From contig CAMCCC010000003.1 of the NCBI GenBank assembly GCA_945873205.1, positions 62,001-126,000 on the forward strand: 64,000 nt of DNA. Reading direction: 5' to 3'. The notes beneath the pieces were generated by a model. The model searched no databases. It was not told the DNA's origin and was given only the letters and a program-made list of their open reading frames with translations. Below, one piece after another: positions 41,985 to 50,484 of this stretch; position 1 is the stretch's first letter; every line of letters begins with the position of its first letter. Both the position numbers and the translations under genes were made by a program. This stretch comes from an uncultured bacterium (GTDB taxonomy: Bacteria; Bacillota; Clostridia; Oscillospirales; Oscillospiraceae).

Positions 41985-43031
41985 ATGAAGAAATTACTCG
42001 CCCTTGTTCTGGCGCTCACCATGGTGTTCGCACTGTGTGCCTGCGGTCAGAAGGCGGCCCCCGCCGCAAATGAACCCCCTGCCGAGAAGCCGGCAGAAGC
42101 AGCCCCCGCGGAGGAAACCACAAGCTACGAGCCTATGGCCTTCAAGTATTCCTGCGCAGAAGGCGTTAACAGCGTGGTTGTGGCAAATGTTACCGCCGCA
42201 CTGGAAAAAGTCACCGAATACACCGGCGGCGCCTACACCTTTGAGATCTTCCCCGACAACCAGCTTGGCTCCATCACCGACGTTCAGGAATCTGTTTTTG
42301 CGGGCGCACCCATCATTGAGTCCGTCGGCTTCGACCAGCTTGGCGACATCGTTCCCGCCTTTGCTCCCGCTTCCTTCCCCTACATGTACAAGGACATTTA
42401 CGAGGTCTATGACCTGGCAGAGTCCGAGTGGATGAGCGATCTGCAGAACGAATTTGCCGCCGCCGGCATCCACACCATTGCGCTGGGCGCCAACGGCTAC
42501 CGCCACTTCATCAGCACCAAGCCCATCAATGACGCCGCTTCCGTCAAGGGTATGATCATCCGCATGGGTCCCTCCAGCGCAGCCCAGGGCTTCATCAAGG
42601 TCATGGGCGGTACTCCCACCACCTCCACCTGGGGCGACAACTACTCCCTGCTCCAGACCGGCACCTTCGACGCCTGCGAGGCCAACCTTGAAGCACTGTG
42701 GAACGGCAGCTTCTACGAGGTCTGCGACTACCTGAGCCTGACCGGCCACTTCGTCACCCCCTGCGCGCTGATCATCAATAACGACATCTGGAACTCCATT
42801 CCCGCCGATGTGCAGGAGGTCCTTGCGCAGGCCCTGTCTGAAGGGCTCCGCGGCGCCACTGATGCCGCCATGGAAAATGAGGCCGGCTACATCGAGAAGT
42901 TCAAGGAAGCCGGTGTTGAGGTCATTGAACCCGACAAGGACAGCTTCGCTGCCTGCGTCCCCGCCCTGTTTGAAGAACTGAACGTGGATACCGCAATCTA
43001 TGACGAGATCCGCGCCGCCATCGAGAAGTAA
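41985..43031 (+). CDS. dctP: TRAP transporter substrate-binding lipoprotein (DctP family)
   Basis: 348 residues. Signal peptide ends in a lipobox at Cys20 (ALCAC). The mature protein has the DctP fold: FKYSCAEGVNSVVVAN near the start, PTTSTWGDNYSLLQTGTFDACEANLEALW in the core, and a C-terminal IEKFKEAGVEVIEPDKD. A conserved Arg usually binds the substrate carboxylate in this family; IIRMGPSSAA holds a candidate. The ligand is probably an organic acid of the pathway encoded upstream. AAAGGAG lies before ATG. A hairpin separates it from the permease genes. Confidence 0.9.
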   Translation: MKKLLALVLALTMVFALCACGQKAAPAANEPPAEKPAEAAPAEETTSYEPMAFKYSCAEGVNSVVVANVTAALEKVTEYTGGAYTFEIFPDNQLGSITDVQESVFAGAPIIESVGFDQLGDIVPAFAPASFPYMYKDIYEVYDLAESEWMSDLQNEFAAAGIHTIALGANGYRHFISTKPINDAASVKGMIIRMGPSSAAQGFIKVMGGTPTTSTWGDNYSLLQTGTFDACEANLEALWNGSFYEVCDYLSLTGHFVTPCALIINNDIWNSIPADVQEVLAQALSEGLRGATDAAMENEAGYIEKFKEAGVEVIEPDKDSFAACVPALFEELNVDTAIYDEIRAAIEK

Positions 43032-43045
43032 CAACACATGCTCTG

Positions 43046-43076
43046 CTGAAAGCACCCGCTTTGCGGGTGCTTTCAG
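43046..43076 (+). other. Hairpin between TRAP binding protein and permeases
   Basis: Perfect 14-bp stem (CTGAAAGCACCCGC with its complement, three-base loop) without a T tract. Such stems can stabilise the upstream mRNA and lower permease expression relative to the binding protein. Confidence 0.7.
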
Positions 43077-43108
43077 GGAAATTCTGAGAGAACGCAAAGG
43101 AGCAGAAC

Positions 43109-43603
43109 ATGAAAAACAAAAAAGTCAGGTGGGTTCTGGAGAATTTTCCGATTATCGTTGCGGGAATAGCCCTCTTTTTCGCTATTTCCTTCACCACTGT
43201 CAATGCACTGAGCCGCTATCTGTTCTCCCGAACTTTTGTCTGGACAGATGAACTGGTTGCAATGGGTTTTGCTTACACTGTATTTTTCGGCAGTGCGGCT
43301 GCCTGTAAATATGGTATGCATTATGGACTGGAGCTGCTTTCCAATGCCTTACCGGATCGGGGAAAGAAGGTTCTGGAGCTTCTGATTTCCCTGCTGTCTC
43401 TGGTTCTGATTTGCTGTCTGGCCTATCTGGCTTGGGTTTTGACCATGAATGTGGGCGCAAAGATTATGACCGCTACCCGCATTTCTTACCGCTGGTTTGA
43501 CTTGGGGATGGCTTTGGGCCTTTCCCTGATGGTCATCTATGCCGCAGAAAATGTATACCACCGGGCCCGGGCCCTTTTCCAAAAGGAGGAAGCTCATGAC
43601 TAG
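43109..43603 (+). CDS. dctQ: TRAP transporter small permease (DctQ family)
   Basis: 164-residue membrane protein with four hydrophobic segments, the DctQ size. The stretches NALSRYLFSRTFVWTDELVAMGF and later YGMHYGLELL fit the family. It bridges the binding protein and the large permease. The stop overlaps dctM by eight bases, so translation is coupled. Confidence 0.88.
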   Translation: MKNKKVRWVLENFPIIVAGIALFFAISFTTVNALSRYLFSRTFVWTDELVAMGFAYTVFFGSAAACKYGMHYGLELLSNALPDRGKKVLELLISLLSLVLICCLAYLAWVLTMNVGAKIMTATRISYRWFDLGMALGLSLMVIYAAENVYHRARALFQKEEAHD

Positions 43604-44894
43604 TACCGCAATCATAACCATCGGCTTGGTTTTGGTCCTTGCCATCCTGGGTGTGCCCATGTGGCTGGCAATTGTGGGCGGAACGCTGCCCTTCTTCCTG
43701 TTTCTGGAACCGGGCTTACCCTCGCAATTGGTAGCACAGCGGATGATTGCCATGACGGAGAACTCCTCTTATCTGGCAATTCCCTTTTTCATTACAGCCG
43801 GCTGCATCATGAATTATTCCGGAATCTCCAAGCGTCTGATGGATTTGGCCGATGGCCTGGTAGGGCACCTGGCCGGTGGCCTGGGCCATGTGAATGTAGT
43901 CCTCTCTGTACTGATGGGCGGCATTTCCGGCTCTGCCGCGGCGGACGCTGCCATGGAGAGTAAAATCCTTGTTCCGGAGATGGAGCGGCACGGTTATGAC
44001 AAGGAGTTCAGCGCCGCTGTCACGCTGGCGTCTTCGCTGATTACGCCCATCATTCCGCCCGGGATGGGCCTGATTATCTTTGCCTTCACCACCCAGATCT
44101 CCGTTGGCCGTATGCTCTGCGCCGGATACATCCCCGGCTTTCTGTGCATGGTGCTGATGATGGCCTATGTGGGCTGGTACTCCAAACGGCACGGCTACAA
44201 AGGCAGCCGGGAGAAAATGGCTTCCCCAAAAGAGCTGGGCAAGCTGGCGCTGGATGGAATCTGGGCCATTCTCATGCCCTTTGGCCTGATCCTTGCCCTG
44301 CGGGTCGGCGCCCTGACAGCCACCGAGGCTGGCGCCATCTGCGCGGTATATGCCGCTGTTGTGGGAATCTTTATCTATAAGGAAATCAAGTGGAAGCATG
44401 TGTGGCCCATTGTAAAGGAATCGGTTCTGGGCACCGCCACAATCATGTCTCTGGTCTGTGCCTGCAATGCATTGGGATATTTCATGACCTATCTGCGCAT
44501 TCCTCACGCCATCTCCACCATGATTATCAACGCCAATCTCAGCAAGTACAGCTTCCTGATTCTGGTCAATGTCATTCTCCTCATCACCGGCATGTTCATG
44601 GAGGGCAGCGCGCCTGTGCTGATCCTTTCCCCGCTGCTGATGCCGGTTGCCCGTTCTCTGGGCATCGATCCCATCCATTTCGGCCTTGTCTTTATCTTCA
44701 ATATCGGTATTGGCAATATGACCCCGCCCTTCGGCGCTGTTCTTTACCAGGTGGCAGGCCTTCAGAACATTCCGATCGGACGGCTTTCCAAAGCCTCCCT
44801 GCCATTTATCGGCATCATGCTGATCGTTTTGCTGCTGGTAACCTTTATCCCGCAGTTGTCGCTGTTTATCCCCAATCTGGTTTACGGAGCCTAG
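43596..44894 (+). CDS. dctM: TRAP transporter large permease (DctM family)
   Basis: 432 residues with about eleven membrane segments. Family stretches: VPMWLAIVGGTLPFF, GGLGHVNVVLSVLMGGISGSAAADAAM (the conserved GxSGSAxAD loop), LITPIIPPGMGLIIF, and GMFMEGSAPVLILSPLLMPVAR near the end. It forms the sodium-driven channel part of the TRAP importer. AAAGGAGGA precedes the ATG. The next gene (SDR) follows after 20 bases. Confidence 0.93.
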   Translation: MTSTAIITIGLVLVLAILGVPMWLAIVGGTLPFFLFLEPGLPSQLVAQRMIAMTENSSYLAIPFFITAGCIMNYSGISKRLMDLADGLVGHLAGGLGHVNVVLSVLMGGISGSAAADAAMESKILVPEMERHGYDKEFSAAVTLASSLITPIIPPGMGLIIFAFTTQISVGRMLCAGYIPGFLCMVLMMAYVGWYSKRHGYKGSREKMASPKELGKLALDGIWAILMPFGLILALRVGALTATEAGAICAVYAAVVGIFIYKEIKWKHVWPIVKESVLGTATIMSLVCACNALGYFMTYLRIPHAISTMIINANLSKYSFLILVNVILLITGMFMEGSAPVLILSPLLMPVARSLGIDPIHFGLVFIFNIGIGNMTPPFGAVLYQVAGLQNIPIGRLSKASLPFIGIMLIVLLLVTFIPQLSLFIPNLVYGA

Positions 44895-44914
44895 TATCAA
44901 AGGAGGAATTCCCA

Positions 44915-45625
44915 ATGAATTTTACTGGAAAGGTTGCCCTTGTAACCGGTGCGACAAAGGGAATCGGAAAAGCCGTAACGGATATTTTCATCCGCCAGGG
45001 CGGAACTGTGATTGCCGTCGGCCGCAATGGCTCCGCATTGGAAGCGTTAAAGGAAGAATACGGTGAAAAGCTGCTCTCTTACCAGTGCGATGTGGCCGAC
45101 GAGCAGGCGGTCAGAAACCTGGTCAAAGCAGCCATAGACAAGACGGGCCGCATTGATATTCTGATTAACAACGCGGGAATCTATATGGAAGACAAAGCAC
45201 CCTTTGTCCAGCAGAACAGCTCCATATGGAAAAAGAAAATCGATATTAACATTCTTGGAACGCTCTATATGACCCACGCGGTCCTCCCCCACATGATCGC
45301 GCAGCGCGGCGGACGGATTGTCAATGTGGCTTCTGTCGCGGGCATCTACGGGATTCGCGATATGGTTGATTATTCGCTCACCAAAGGGGCCATTCTCTCT
45401 TTTACAACCAGCCTTGCCAGAGAAGTCGGTGAATATAATATCACCGTCAACGCTGTCTCGCCCGGCAATATCAACACCTACAATGATCTGCCGGAACTAT
45501 CCTACATGAACCGGTCCGGCACCCCGGAGGAATGCGCGAATGTGATTGCCTTTCTCGCCAGTGATGAAGCCAGCTTTGTCTCCGGCTCGAATTATGTTGT
45601 CGATGGCAGCAGAAAGAAGATTTGA
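44915..45625 (+). CDS. Short-chain dehydrogenase/reductase (FabG-like)
   Basis: 236-residue SDR: TGATKGIG near 11-18, NNAG near 85, Ser in NVASVAGIYG and YSLTK catalytic pair, ending VSGSNYVVDGSRKKI. Shorter than most by the loss of part of the substrate loop. As second SDR of the cluster it may catalyse a further alcohol/ketone step after the flavoenzyme. AAAGGAGGAA lies before the ATG. A terminator at 45769 ends the group. Confidence 0.9.
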   Translation: MNFTGKVALVTGATKGIGKAVTDIFIRQGGTVIAVGRNGSALEALKEEYGEKLLSYQCDVADEQAVRNLVKAAIDKTGRIDILINNAGIYMEDKAPFVQQNSSIWKKKIDINILGTLYMTHAVLPHMIAQRGGRIVNVASVAGIYGIRDMVDYSLTKGAILSFTTSLAREVGEYNITVNAVSPGNINTYNDLPELSYMNRSGTPEECANVIAFLASDEASFVSGSNYVVDGSRKKI

Positions 45626-45979
45626 AACATCTGCTCTGTGCTCCATCCTTATGAAGACTTTCCCCTTTTATTCGTTGACTTTCGACCCCTTTCAAGGCTG
45701 ACACAGTGTCGCTCAGCAGGTTCTGGATACCGGGAAAACTCTTTGACCCGAACCCTGACCCAACTGCAAGAAAGTGGCGAAAACCTTTGGTTTCCGCCAC
45801 TTTCTTTTTTATAATGAAAGCCCCCTTCCGTTCATTGCTACAGAAGGGGGTGTAAACTTATATCCGATTTTTCTTGTTCTGTTCAGGCGTCGGCTTATAC
45901 GGCTAAATGAACAGGAATCCGCTTCAGCACATAGGAAATGCTGCTCTATCGCGCTGTCAGGCAATGGTGATTCTGTCTG
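45626..45979. other. Intergenic region with terminator
   Basis: 354 bases without a convincing gene. It holds the terminator at 45769-45811 and a C/G-rich inverted repeat (CCCCCTT/AAGGGGG, about 45821-45850). Confidence 0.5.
45769..45811 (+). terminator. Terminator of the SDR-TRAP cluster
   Basis: GAAAGTGGCG-AAACC pairs with GGTTT-CGCCACTTTC around TTT, followed by TTTTTT. Confidence 0.8.
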
Positions 45980-46663
45980 TTACATGATGCCAAAAGTCGC
46001 AAAAGCTTCCACCGTGGGCATACCGGCCCGAATTGCATTCGCTACGGCATTTTCTCCTGAAACCTTTTCATAGGCTTTCTGGATAATCTCTTTTTCCTGC
46101 CTTTGCGGGATCACCAAGACACCATCAACATCCCCGAAAACAATATCTCCCGGGTTCACCAGCACATCTCCAACCATAATGGGCACACGATAGGCAGTCA
46201 CCTTCCCGCGGACCCCCTGGTCCTGGGCATATGTCCCGATGCTGAAAACCGGCATGTTCGTTTTTAACAGGCCGCGGGTATCCCGTATGAAGCCGTTCAC
46301 AGCAAACCCCGCAGCCTTTAAATAGGCTGCCCGGGTTGCCATCAGCTCCCCTGCCACGGCGTACGAATCGGACGATCCGGAGCAGATATATACCTCGTTC
46401 TCCTGCAAGCCGTCCAGAGCTTCAAACATGACCCCAAAGGGCTGATCCAGTCGGGGATCCCCTTCCGGCACACAGTCAATGTCCGATTCCTGTACCGTCA
46501 TTGCCCGGCCTACCAGGACCATGTCATCCCGAAGAGGTTTTATTCTGGCGGGCAAAAACTGATGCTGCAGGCCCAGTCCGTCCATAATATCGCCTACGAC
46601 AGCAGTGTATAAATCCCGCCGGATAAGCGCAAAAAGCTCACTGTCATTCCTATAGGAAACCAT
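45980..46663 (-). CDS. RraA family protein (HMG-type aldolase or decarboxylase)
   Basis: 227 residues of the RraA/HMG aldolase family. Metal and substrate residues sit in GDIMDGLGLQHQF at the start and NGFIRDTRGL in the middle, with GDVDGVLVIPQR after it; the Arg-Asp pair is characteristic. Members either cleave 4-hydroxy-4-methyl-2-oxoglutarate-type acids, decarboxylate oxaloacetate, or act as RNase E inhibitors. Its place 11 bases after a KDG kinase gene favours a 2-oxo acid carbon-carbon lyase. It is the last gene of a three-gene minus-strand unit. Confidence 0.85.
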   Translation of the reverse strand: MVSYRNDSELFALIRRDLYTAVVGDIMDGLGLQHQFLPARIKPLRDDMVLVGRAMTVQESDIDCVPEGDPRLDQPFGVMFEALDGLQENEVYICSGSSDSYAVAGELMATRAAYLKAAGFAVNGFIRDTRGLLKTNMPVFSIGTYAQDQGVRGKVTAYRVPIMVGDVLVNPGDIVFGDVDGVLVIPQRQEKEIIQKAYEKVSGENAVANAIRAGMPTVEAFATFGIM

Positions 46664-46674
46664 CTCGCACCTCT

Positions 46675-47697
46675 TCAGCGCTGCACTCTGCCGGAGGCGT
46701 TGCCGCTTGCCAGAGACTCCACCTCCGCCACGCTGACCAGATTGAAATCATGCTCAATGGTGTGCTTCAGGCAGGAGGCTGCCACAGCGAAGTTGATGGC
46801 ATCCTGGTTGTTCTTGCCCACCAGCTGGGAATAAATCAGGCCGCCGCCAAAGCTGTCGCCGCCGCCAACACGATCCACAATGTGGATGCGGTAGCTGGGG
46901 GAGAACACAGCCTCGCCGTTTTCATACAGCATGGCCGCCCAGTCGTTGTCGTTGGCGGAAATGCTGCCCCGCAGGGTGATGGCCACCTTCTTGAAGCCGA
47001 AGCGGTCGCACAGCTGCTTTGCCACGGAGATATATCCCTGGTGATCCAGCTTTCCGGCGTTGATGTCGGTATTCTCCGCCGCGATGCCGAACACGTCCTT
47101 GGCGTCCTCCTCGTTGGCAATGCACACATCCACATAGGGCATCAACTGGCTCATGACCGCATTGGCCTGGGCACTGCTCCACAGCTTCTTGCGGAAGTTC
47201 AGGTCGCAGGAAACGGTGACGCCCTTGGCCTTGGCAGCCTTGCAGGCGGCCAGGCAGATCTCCGGCAGCTTGCCGCCCAGGGCCGGGGTGATGCCGGTCC
47301 AGTGGAACCAGTCCGCCCCATCAAAGATGGCATCCCAGTCAAAGTCCTCCGGCTGGGCCAGGGCAATGGCAGAAGCCTTCCTGTCATAAATGACCTTGGA
47401 AGCTCGCTGGGAGGCACCCTTCTCGCAGTAGTACACGCCCAGGCGGTCGCCGCCGCGCACCATGTACTTCGTATCCACACCAAAGCGGCGCAGCGCATTC
47501 ACGGCGCACTGGCCGATCTCATGGGCCGGGACCTTTGTGACAAAGGCGGCGTCCACGCCGTAGTTTGCCAGGGAGACGGCCACGTTGCACTCACCGCCGG
47601 CATAGCTGACTTCAAACTTCTCCGCCTGGATAAAGCGCTGATAGCCCTCCGGGTTCAGGCGCATCATAATCTCACCAAAAGTAATTACTCTTGCCAT
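46675..47697 (-). CDS. kdgK: PfkB family sugar kinase, probable 2-dehydro-3-deoxygluconokinase
   Basis: 340 residues of the ribokinase/PfkB fold. N-terminal ITFGEIMMRLNPEGYQRF, central GGECNVAVSLANYGVDAAFVTKVP and C-terminal VDRVGGGDSFGGGLIYS, which contains the catalytic Asp of the GxGD motif. The KdgK assignment rests on similarity and on the KDPG aldolase gene immediately upstream. It phosphorylates 2-keto-3-deoxygluconate to KDPG, feeding the Entner-Doudoroff aldolase. GGAGAA lies before the ATG. Confidence 0.88.
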   Translation of the reverse strand: MARVITFGEIMMRLNPEGYQRFIQAEKFEVSYAGGECNVAVSLANYGVDAAFVTKVPAHEIGQCAVNALRRFGVDTKYMVRGGDRLGVYYCEKGASQRASKVIYDRKASAIALAQPEDFDWDAIFDGADWFHWTGITPALGGKLPEICLAACKAAKAKGVTVSCDLNFRKKLWSSAQANAVMSQLMPYVDVCIANEEDAKDVFGIAAENTDINAGKLDHQGYISVAKQLCDRFGFKKVAITLRGSISANDNDWAAMLYENGEAVFSPSYRIHIVDRVGGGDSFGGGLIYSQLVGKNNQDAINFAVAASCLKHTIEHDFNLVSVAEVESLASGNASGRVQR

Positions 47698-47720
47698 TTA
47701 TGTTTCTCCTTTCCCCGCAC

Positions 47721-48377
47721 TCACTCTGCGTTTCTGACGGCTTCCACCAGCGCCTTTGCGGCGGCGGTCAGCTTCTCGAACTCCCCGGCCTCGATCCATT
47801 CCTTCTTGGCCAGGTTGCCGCCCACGCCCAGACCCACAGCGCCGGCCTTCAGAAACTGGGCTGCGTTCTCCTCGTTTACGCCGCCCACGGCCATCATCCT
47901 GATGTGGCTCAAAGGCGCCTTGACAGCCTTCAGATAACCGGCGCCCAGATTGCCCACCGGGAACAGCTTCACAAAGTCCGCCCCCGCATTGTGGGCAGTC
48001 TTGATCTTGCTGGGCGTCATAGCCCCGGGCATGGACACCAGACCCAGCTCCCGGGTCTTTTTGATAACATCCACATCCGTATCCGGAGAGATGATGAAGG
48101 CGCCGCCGGCCCTTGCGGTCATCTCCACCAGCTCCGGGCTGGTGACGGTGCCGGCGCCGACAAACATTCTGCCCTCGTATTCCTTCGCCAGGGCCCCAAT
48201 GGCGTCGGCAGTGGCCTGCCATGTTTCGGGCGCCTTCTGGTTGTAGGTGATCTCCATCAGCCGGATGCCGCCGGCATACAATGCCTGGGCCACTGCCCTG
48301 CACTGCTCCGGCTCCGCTCCCCGTACGATGGCAACGATCTTTTCCTTGAGGATCAATTCAATAACTTTTTCTCTCAT
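47721..48377 (-). CDS. eda: KHG/KDPG aldolase
   Basis: Class I aldolase of about 218 residues that splits 2-keto-3-deoxy-6-phosphogluconate to pyruvate and glyceraldehyde 3-phosphate (or 4-hydroxy-2-oxoglutarate to pyruvate and glyoxylate). The Schiff-base lysine lies in NAGADFVKLFPVGNLG, and FVGAGTVTSPELVE and MAVGGVNEENA are family stretches. An in-frame ATG at 48407 is possible; GGAAAAGG before 48377 and the usual N-terminus favour 48377. It is first of the eda-kdgK-rraA unit. Confidence 0.92.
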   Translation of the reverse strand: MREKVIELILKEKIVAIVRGAEPEQCRAVAQALYAGGIRLMEITYNQKAPETWQATADAIGALAKEYEGRMFVGAGTVTSPELVEMTARAGGAFIISPDTDVDVIKKTRELGLVSMPGAMTPSKIKTAHNAGADFVKLFPVGNLGAGYLKAVKAPLSHIRMMAVGGVNEENAAQFLKAGAVGLGVGGNLAKKEWIEAGEFEKLTAAAKALVEAVRNAE

Positions 48378-48444
48378 TTTCTGTACCTTTTCCAGATGTG
48401 TCGGCACATGAATACAGTACAGATTCGGAGCATATGAGTTTCCC

Positions 48445-48555
48445 TTATTTCAGTTGGATTCGAACTTCATCCTGATGAAGGATCAAGTGCTTCGTCAGCT
48501 GTTCAACCGCCAGCTGCTCGTCCCTGGCTTTGATGGCATCCAGTATCCACTGGTG
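48445..48555 (-). pseudogene. GntR-type (FCD domain) regulator, C-terminal remnant
   Basis: Minus-strand frame: HQWILDAIKARDEQLAVEQL then TKHLILHQDEVRIQLK and a stop at 48445-48447. This is the last helix pair of a FadR/FCD-type regulator's ligand domain (as in HxxILDAIxxRD). A stop codon lies directly upstream in frame, and no helix-turn-helix part is found. FCD regulators commonly control uronate and KDG genes, so this was probably the local repressor of eda-kdgK-rraA. Confidence 0.65.
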
Positions 48556-48758
48556 TCATTGAATGGAGTTCCAACTTTAATTTCCTGCATTTGTAGAAAA
48601 GCTCTAAATAATTTTGCATCCAGAGCCGGCAAGGAACATCTCGGAACTGCAGCGCGCTATGCGCAGTCCCCTTTTATGGGCTTCCTCTCTATTGGCATTG
48701 TGGAACAGAGCATCAGCGGGGACTGCAGTTGGCGCCGGATGTGTACCAGCGGATGCTG

Positions 48759-48807
48759 AAAAAAAGAGAGCGTGGCGTTCCTTTGAACGCTCCGCTCTCT
48801 TTTTTAC
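48759..48807 (-). terminator. Two-arm hairpin in the gap
   Basis: Two stems in series (AAAAAGAGAGCG/CGCTCTCTTTTT and GCGTTC/GAACGC) form a long imperfect hairpin with A and T tails. It lies between the GntR remnant and the kinase gene, which ends at 48928, and can terminate minus-strand transcripts of the kinase unit. Confidence 0.6.
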
Positions 48808-48927
48808 TGCTTTATGTCTTGTTGTATAGAACCATTTCAAAACGACAAAATTGCTGCATTCGTTACAAAAGATGGGCATCTGATGCCTTGCTTCCTTGCA
48901 AGGCTGTAATTTATGGACCTTATTTTT

Positions 48928-50445
48928 CTATCTGATATAGAGAGGCCTGATACTTTCATAAAGCTTTTTATACTTTAAGAAAAGCTCGTCATAGACATCC
49001 GTATGATCTTTGTTTGGATATAGTGTTTCACTGTCTGTAGCCAAGGTCTTACCAAAGTCTTTGGGAATGCATGGAAGACCGACCGCATCAGCTGCGATTA
49101 TGATGTCACCCAGCGTTTCCGTTTCGCTGTTTTTCAGGCGCTGTATCGGCCGTCCCAGCACGTCTGCAAAGATCTGGCACCACACCCGGCTGTTGGCAGC
49201 TCCCCCGCCCAAAGGGATAGGCTGATCGCCCGAAATGTTGGCAGTGACGATGCTGGCGCAGTCTCTTATTGACAGCGCGACGCCTTCCATAACAGCTCTT
49301 GCGAAAGAACCGAAGGAAGCATCCAGCCCGATGTTGAAAAACACACCTCTGGCATTGCTGTCCCATATGGGGCTCTTTTCTCCAGACAAATAAGGGAGAT
49401 AGATCATCCCGTTTGCCCCGGCAGGGACAGACGCGGCCGCCAAATTGATCCCTTCGTAAATATTGCCGTCTACCGGCGCACCCTTTGCGAATACAGCCTG
49501 GCCGAAGGTATCCTTGAACCAGCGGAGTGAAATACCGGCATTGTTTGTGGTCTGAATGATCAGATAGTTATCGTTGATCGTATGGGCGTTAATAAGGCGG
49601 TCATCAAAATTGGGACTTGTGGAAACATAGCAGAGCCGGCCGCTGCTGCCGATTGTAATGGCCAGATCTCCCGCATATAGAGCGCCGGCGCCCAGCGTAG
49701 CCGATACTGTGTCCACTGAGCCTGCCGTGACAGGCGTCCCCAAAGCAAGGCCAGTTTGTTCTGCTGCCGCCCGGGTCACGGTCCCAACAATTTCATTCGC
49801 ACGATACACCTTTGGCAGGAGCCAAGCCGGCACTTCCGCCCGGGAGAGAATCTCCTGCTCAAGATCCCCGGTATAGATGTTACCAACACAGGCCAGATCA
49901 ACCCTGGATGTATTGATGGAAAATTCTCCTGTCAGTCGTTTCACAATGAAGCCGCTGGGAGAGAGAAACTTGCAGCCCGGCTTAATCAGTTGGGGATAAT
50001 TGTCCATAATCCATCGGATGGAACTGAGTGCGCAGGACCCCATTGCCAGCTTGTTGGCGGAGAGCTCACGGATTCTGGCAGCCCCAAGTTTCTCTTCAAG
50101 CCATGCCACCTGTGCCCCTGACCTCCGGTCGTGCAGGCCGATGGCATTGTGGAAAACCTGCCCGTTTTCATCGGTAAGGCAAATGGCGTTGGTACAGGAA
50201 AGGCCAATGGCGGCGATCCTGGAACTGTCCACCCCGCCGCTTGAGAAACATTTGCGCAGATTGGTGCAGACACAGTCCCACCATCGGTTGGGGTCCTGCT
50301 CCGTCCAGCCGGCAAACTTGTGTATCATGGGATAGTCCTGATACGCCGTTGCCATAATGTTGCCGTTCAGATCGTATACAGTGCACTTCGTCCCGGTCGT
50401 TCCTATGTCGATTCCCAGAAGAAGATCTTTGTTTCCAGTATACAT
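48928..50445 (-). CDS. FGGY family carbohydrate kinase
   Basis: 505 residues of the FGGY kinase family (xylulo-, glycerol-, erythritol-, glucono- and related kinases). The ATP phosphate loop LLGIDIGTTGTKC is near the start, TEQDPNRWW is family-typical, and the C-terminal GGGAANSRVWCQIFADVLGRP closes the ATP pocket. It phosphorylates a sugar or polyol; identity cannot be told from the sequence. A TTG at 50460 extends the frame, but GGGAGAG before the ATG at 50445 fits better. It follows the DeoR gene on the same strand, then the aldolase gene. Confidence 0.88.
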   Translation of the reverse strand: MYTGNKDLLLGIDIGTTGTKCTVYDLNGNIMATAYQDYPMIHKFAGWTEQDPNRWWDCVCTNLRKCFSSGGVDSSRIAAIGLSCTNAICLTDENGQVFHNAIGLHDRRSGAQVAWLEEKLGAARIRELSANKLAMGSCALSSIRWIMDNYPQLIKPGCKFLSPSGFIVKRLTGEFSINTSRVDLACVGNIYTGDLEQEILSRAEVPAWLLPKVYRANEIVGTVTRAAAEQTGLALGTPVTAGSVDTVSATLGAGALYAGDLAITIGSSGRLCYVSTSPNFDDRLINAHTINDNYLIIQTTNNAGISLRWFKDTFGQAVFAKGAPVDGNIYEGINLAAASVPAGANGMIYLPYLSGEKSPIWDSNARGVFFNIGLDASFGSFARAVMEGVALSIRDCASIVTANISGDQPIPLGGGAANSRVWCQIFADVLGRPIQRLKNSETETLGDIIIAADAVGLPCIPKDFGKTLATDSETLYPNKDHTDVYDELFLKYKKLYESIRPLYIR

Positions 50446-50484
50446 GCCATGCTCTCCCAACGCATTTGATGTAAAAATTCCCGT

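Larger units (their letters stand above)
48378..48927. other. Intergenic region around a decayed regulator
   Basis: About 550 bases between two minus-strand units. It contains the GntR remnant (48445-48555) and a terminator-like hairpin (48759-48807); no complete gene is seen. The promoter for eda should lie here but was not identified. Confidence 0.55.

Noticed and set aside
45626-45767. Resemblance of this stretch to about 54330-54360 (both contain CCCCTTT-AAGG followed by TGACA)
   Set aside because: The match is short and broken, so it was not called as a repeat.
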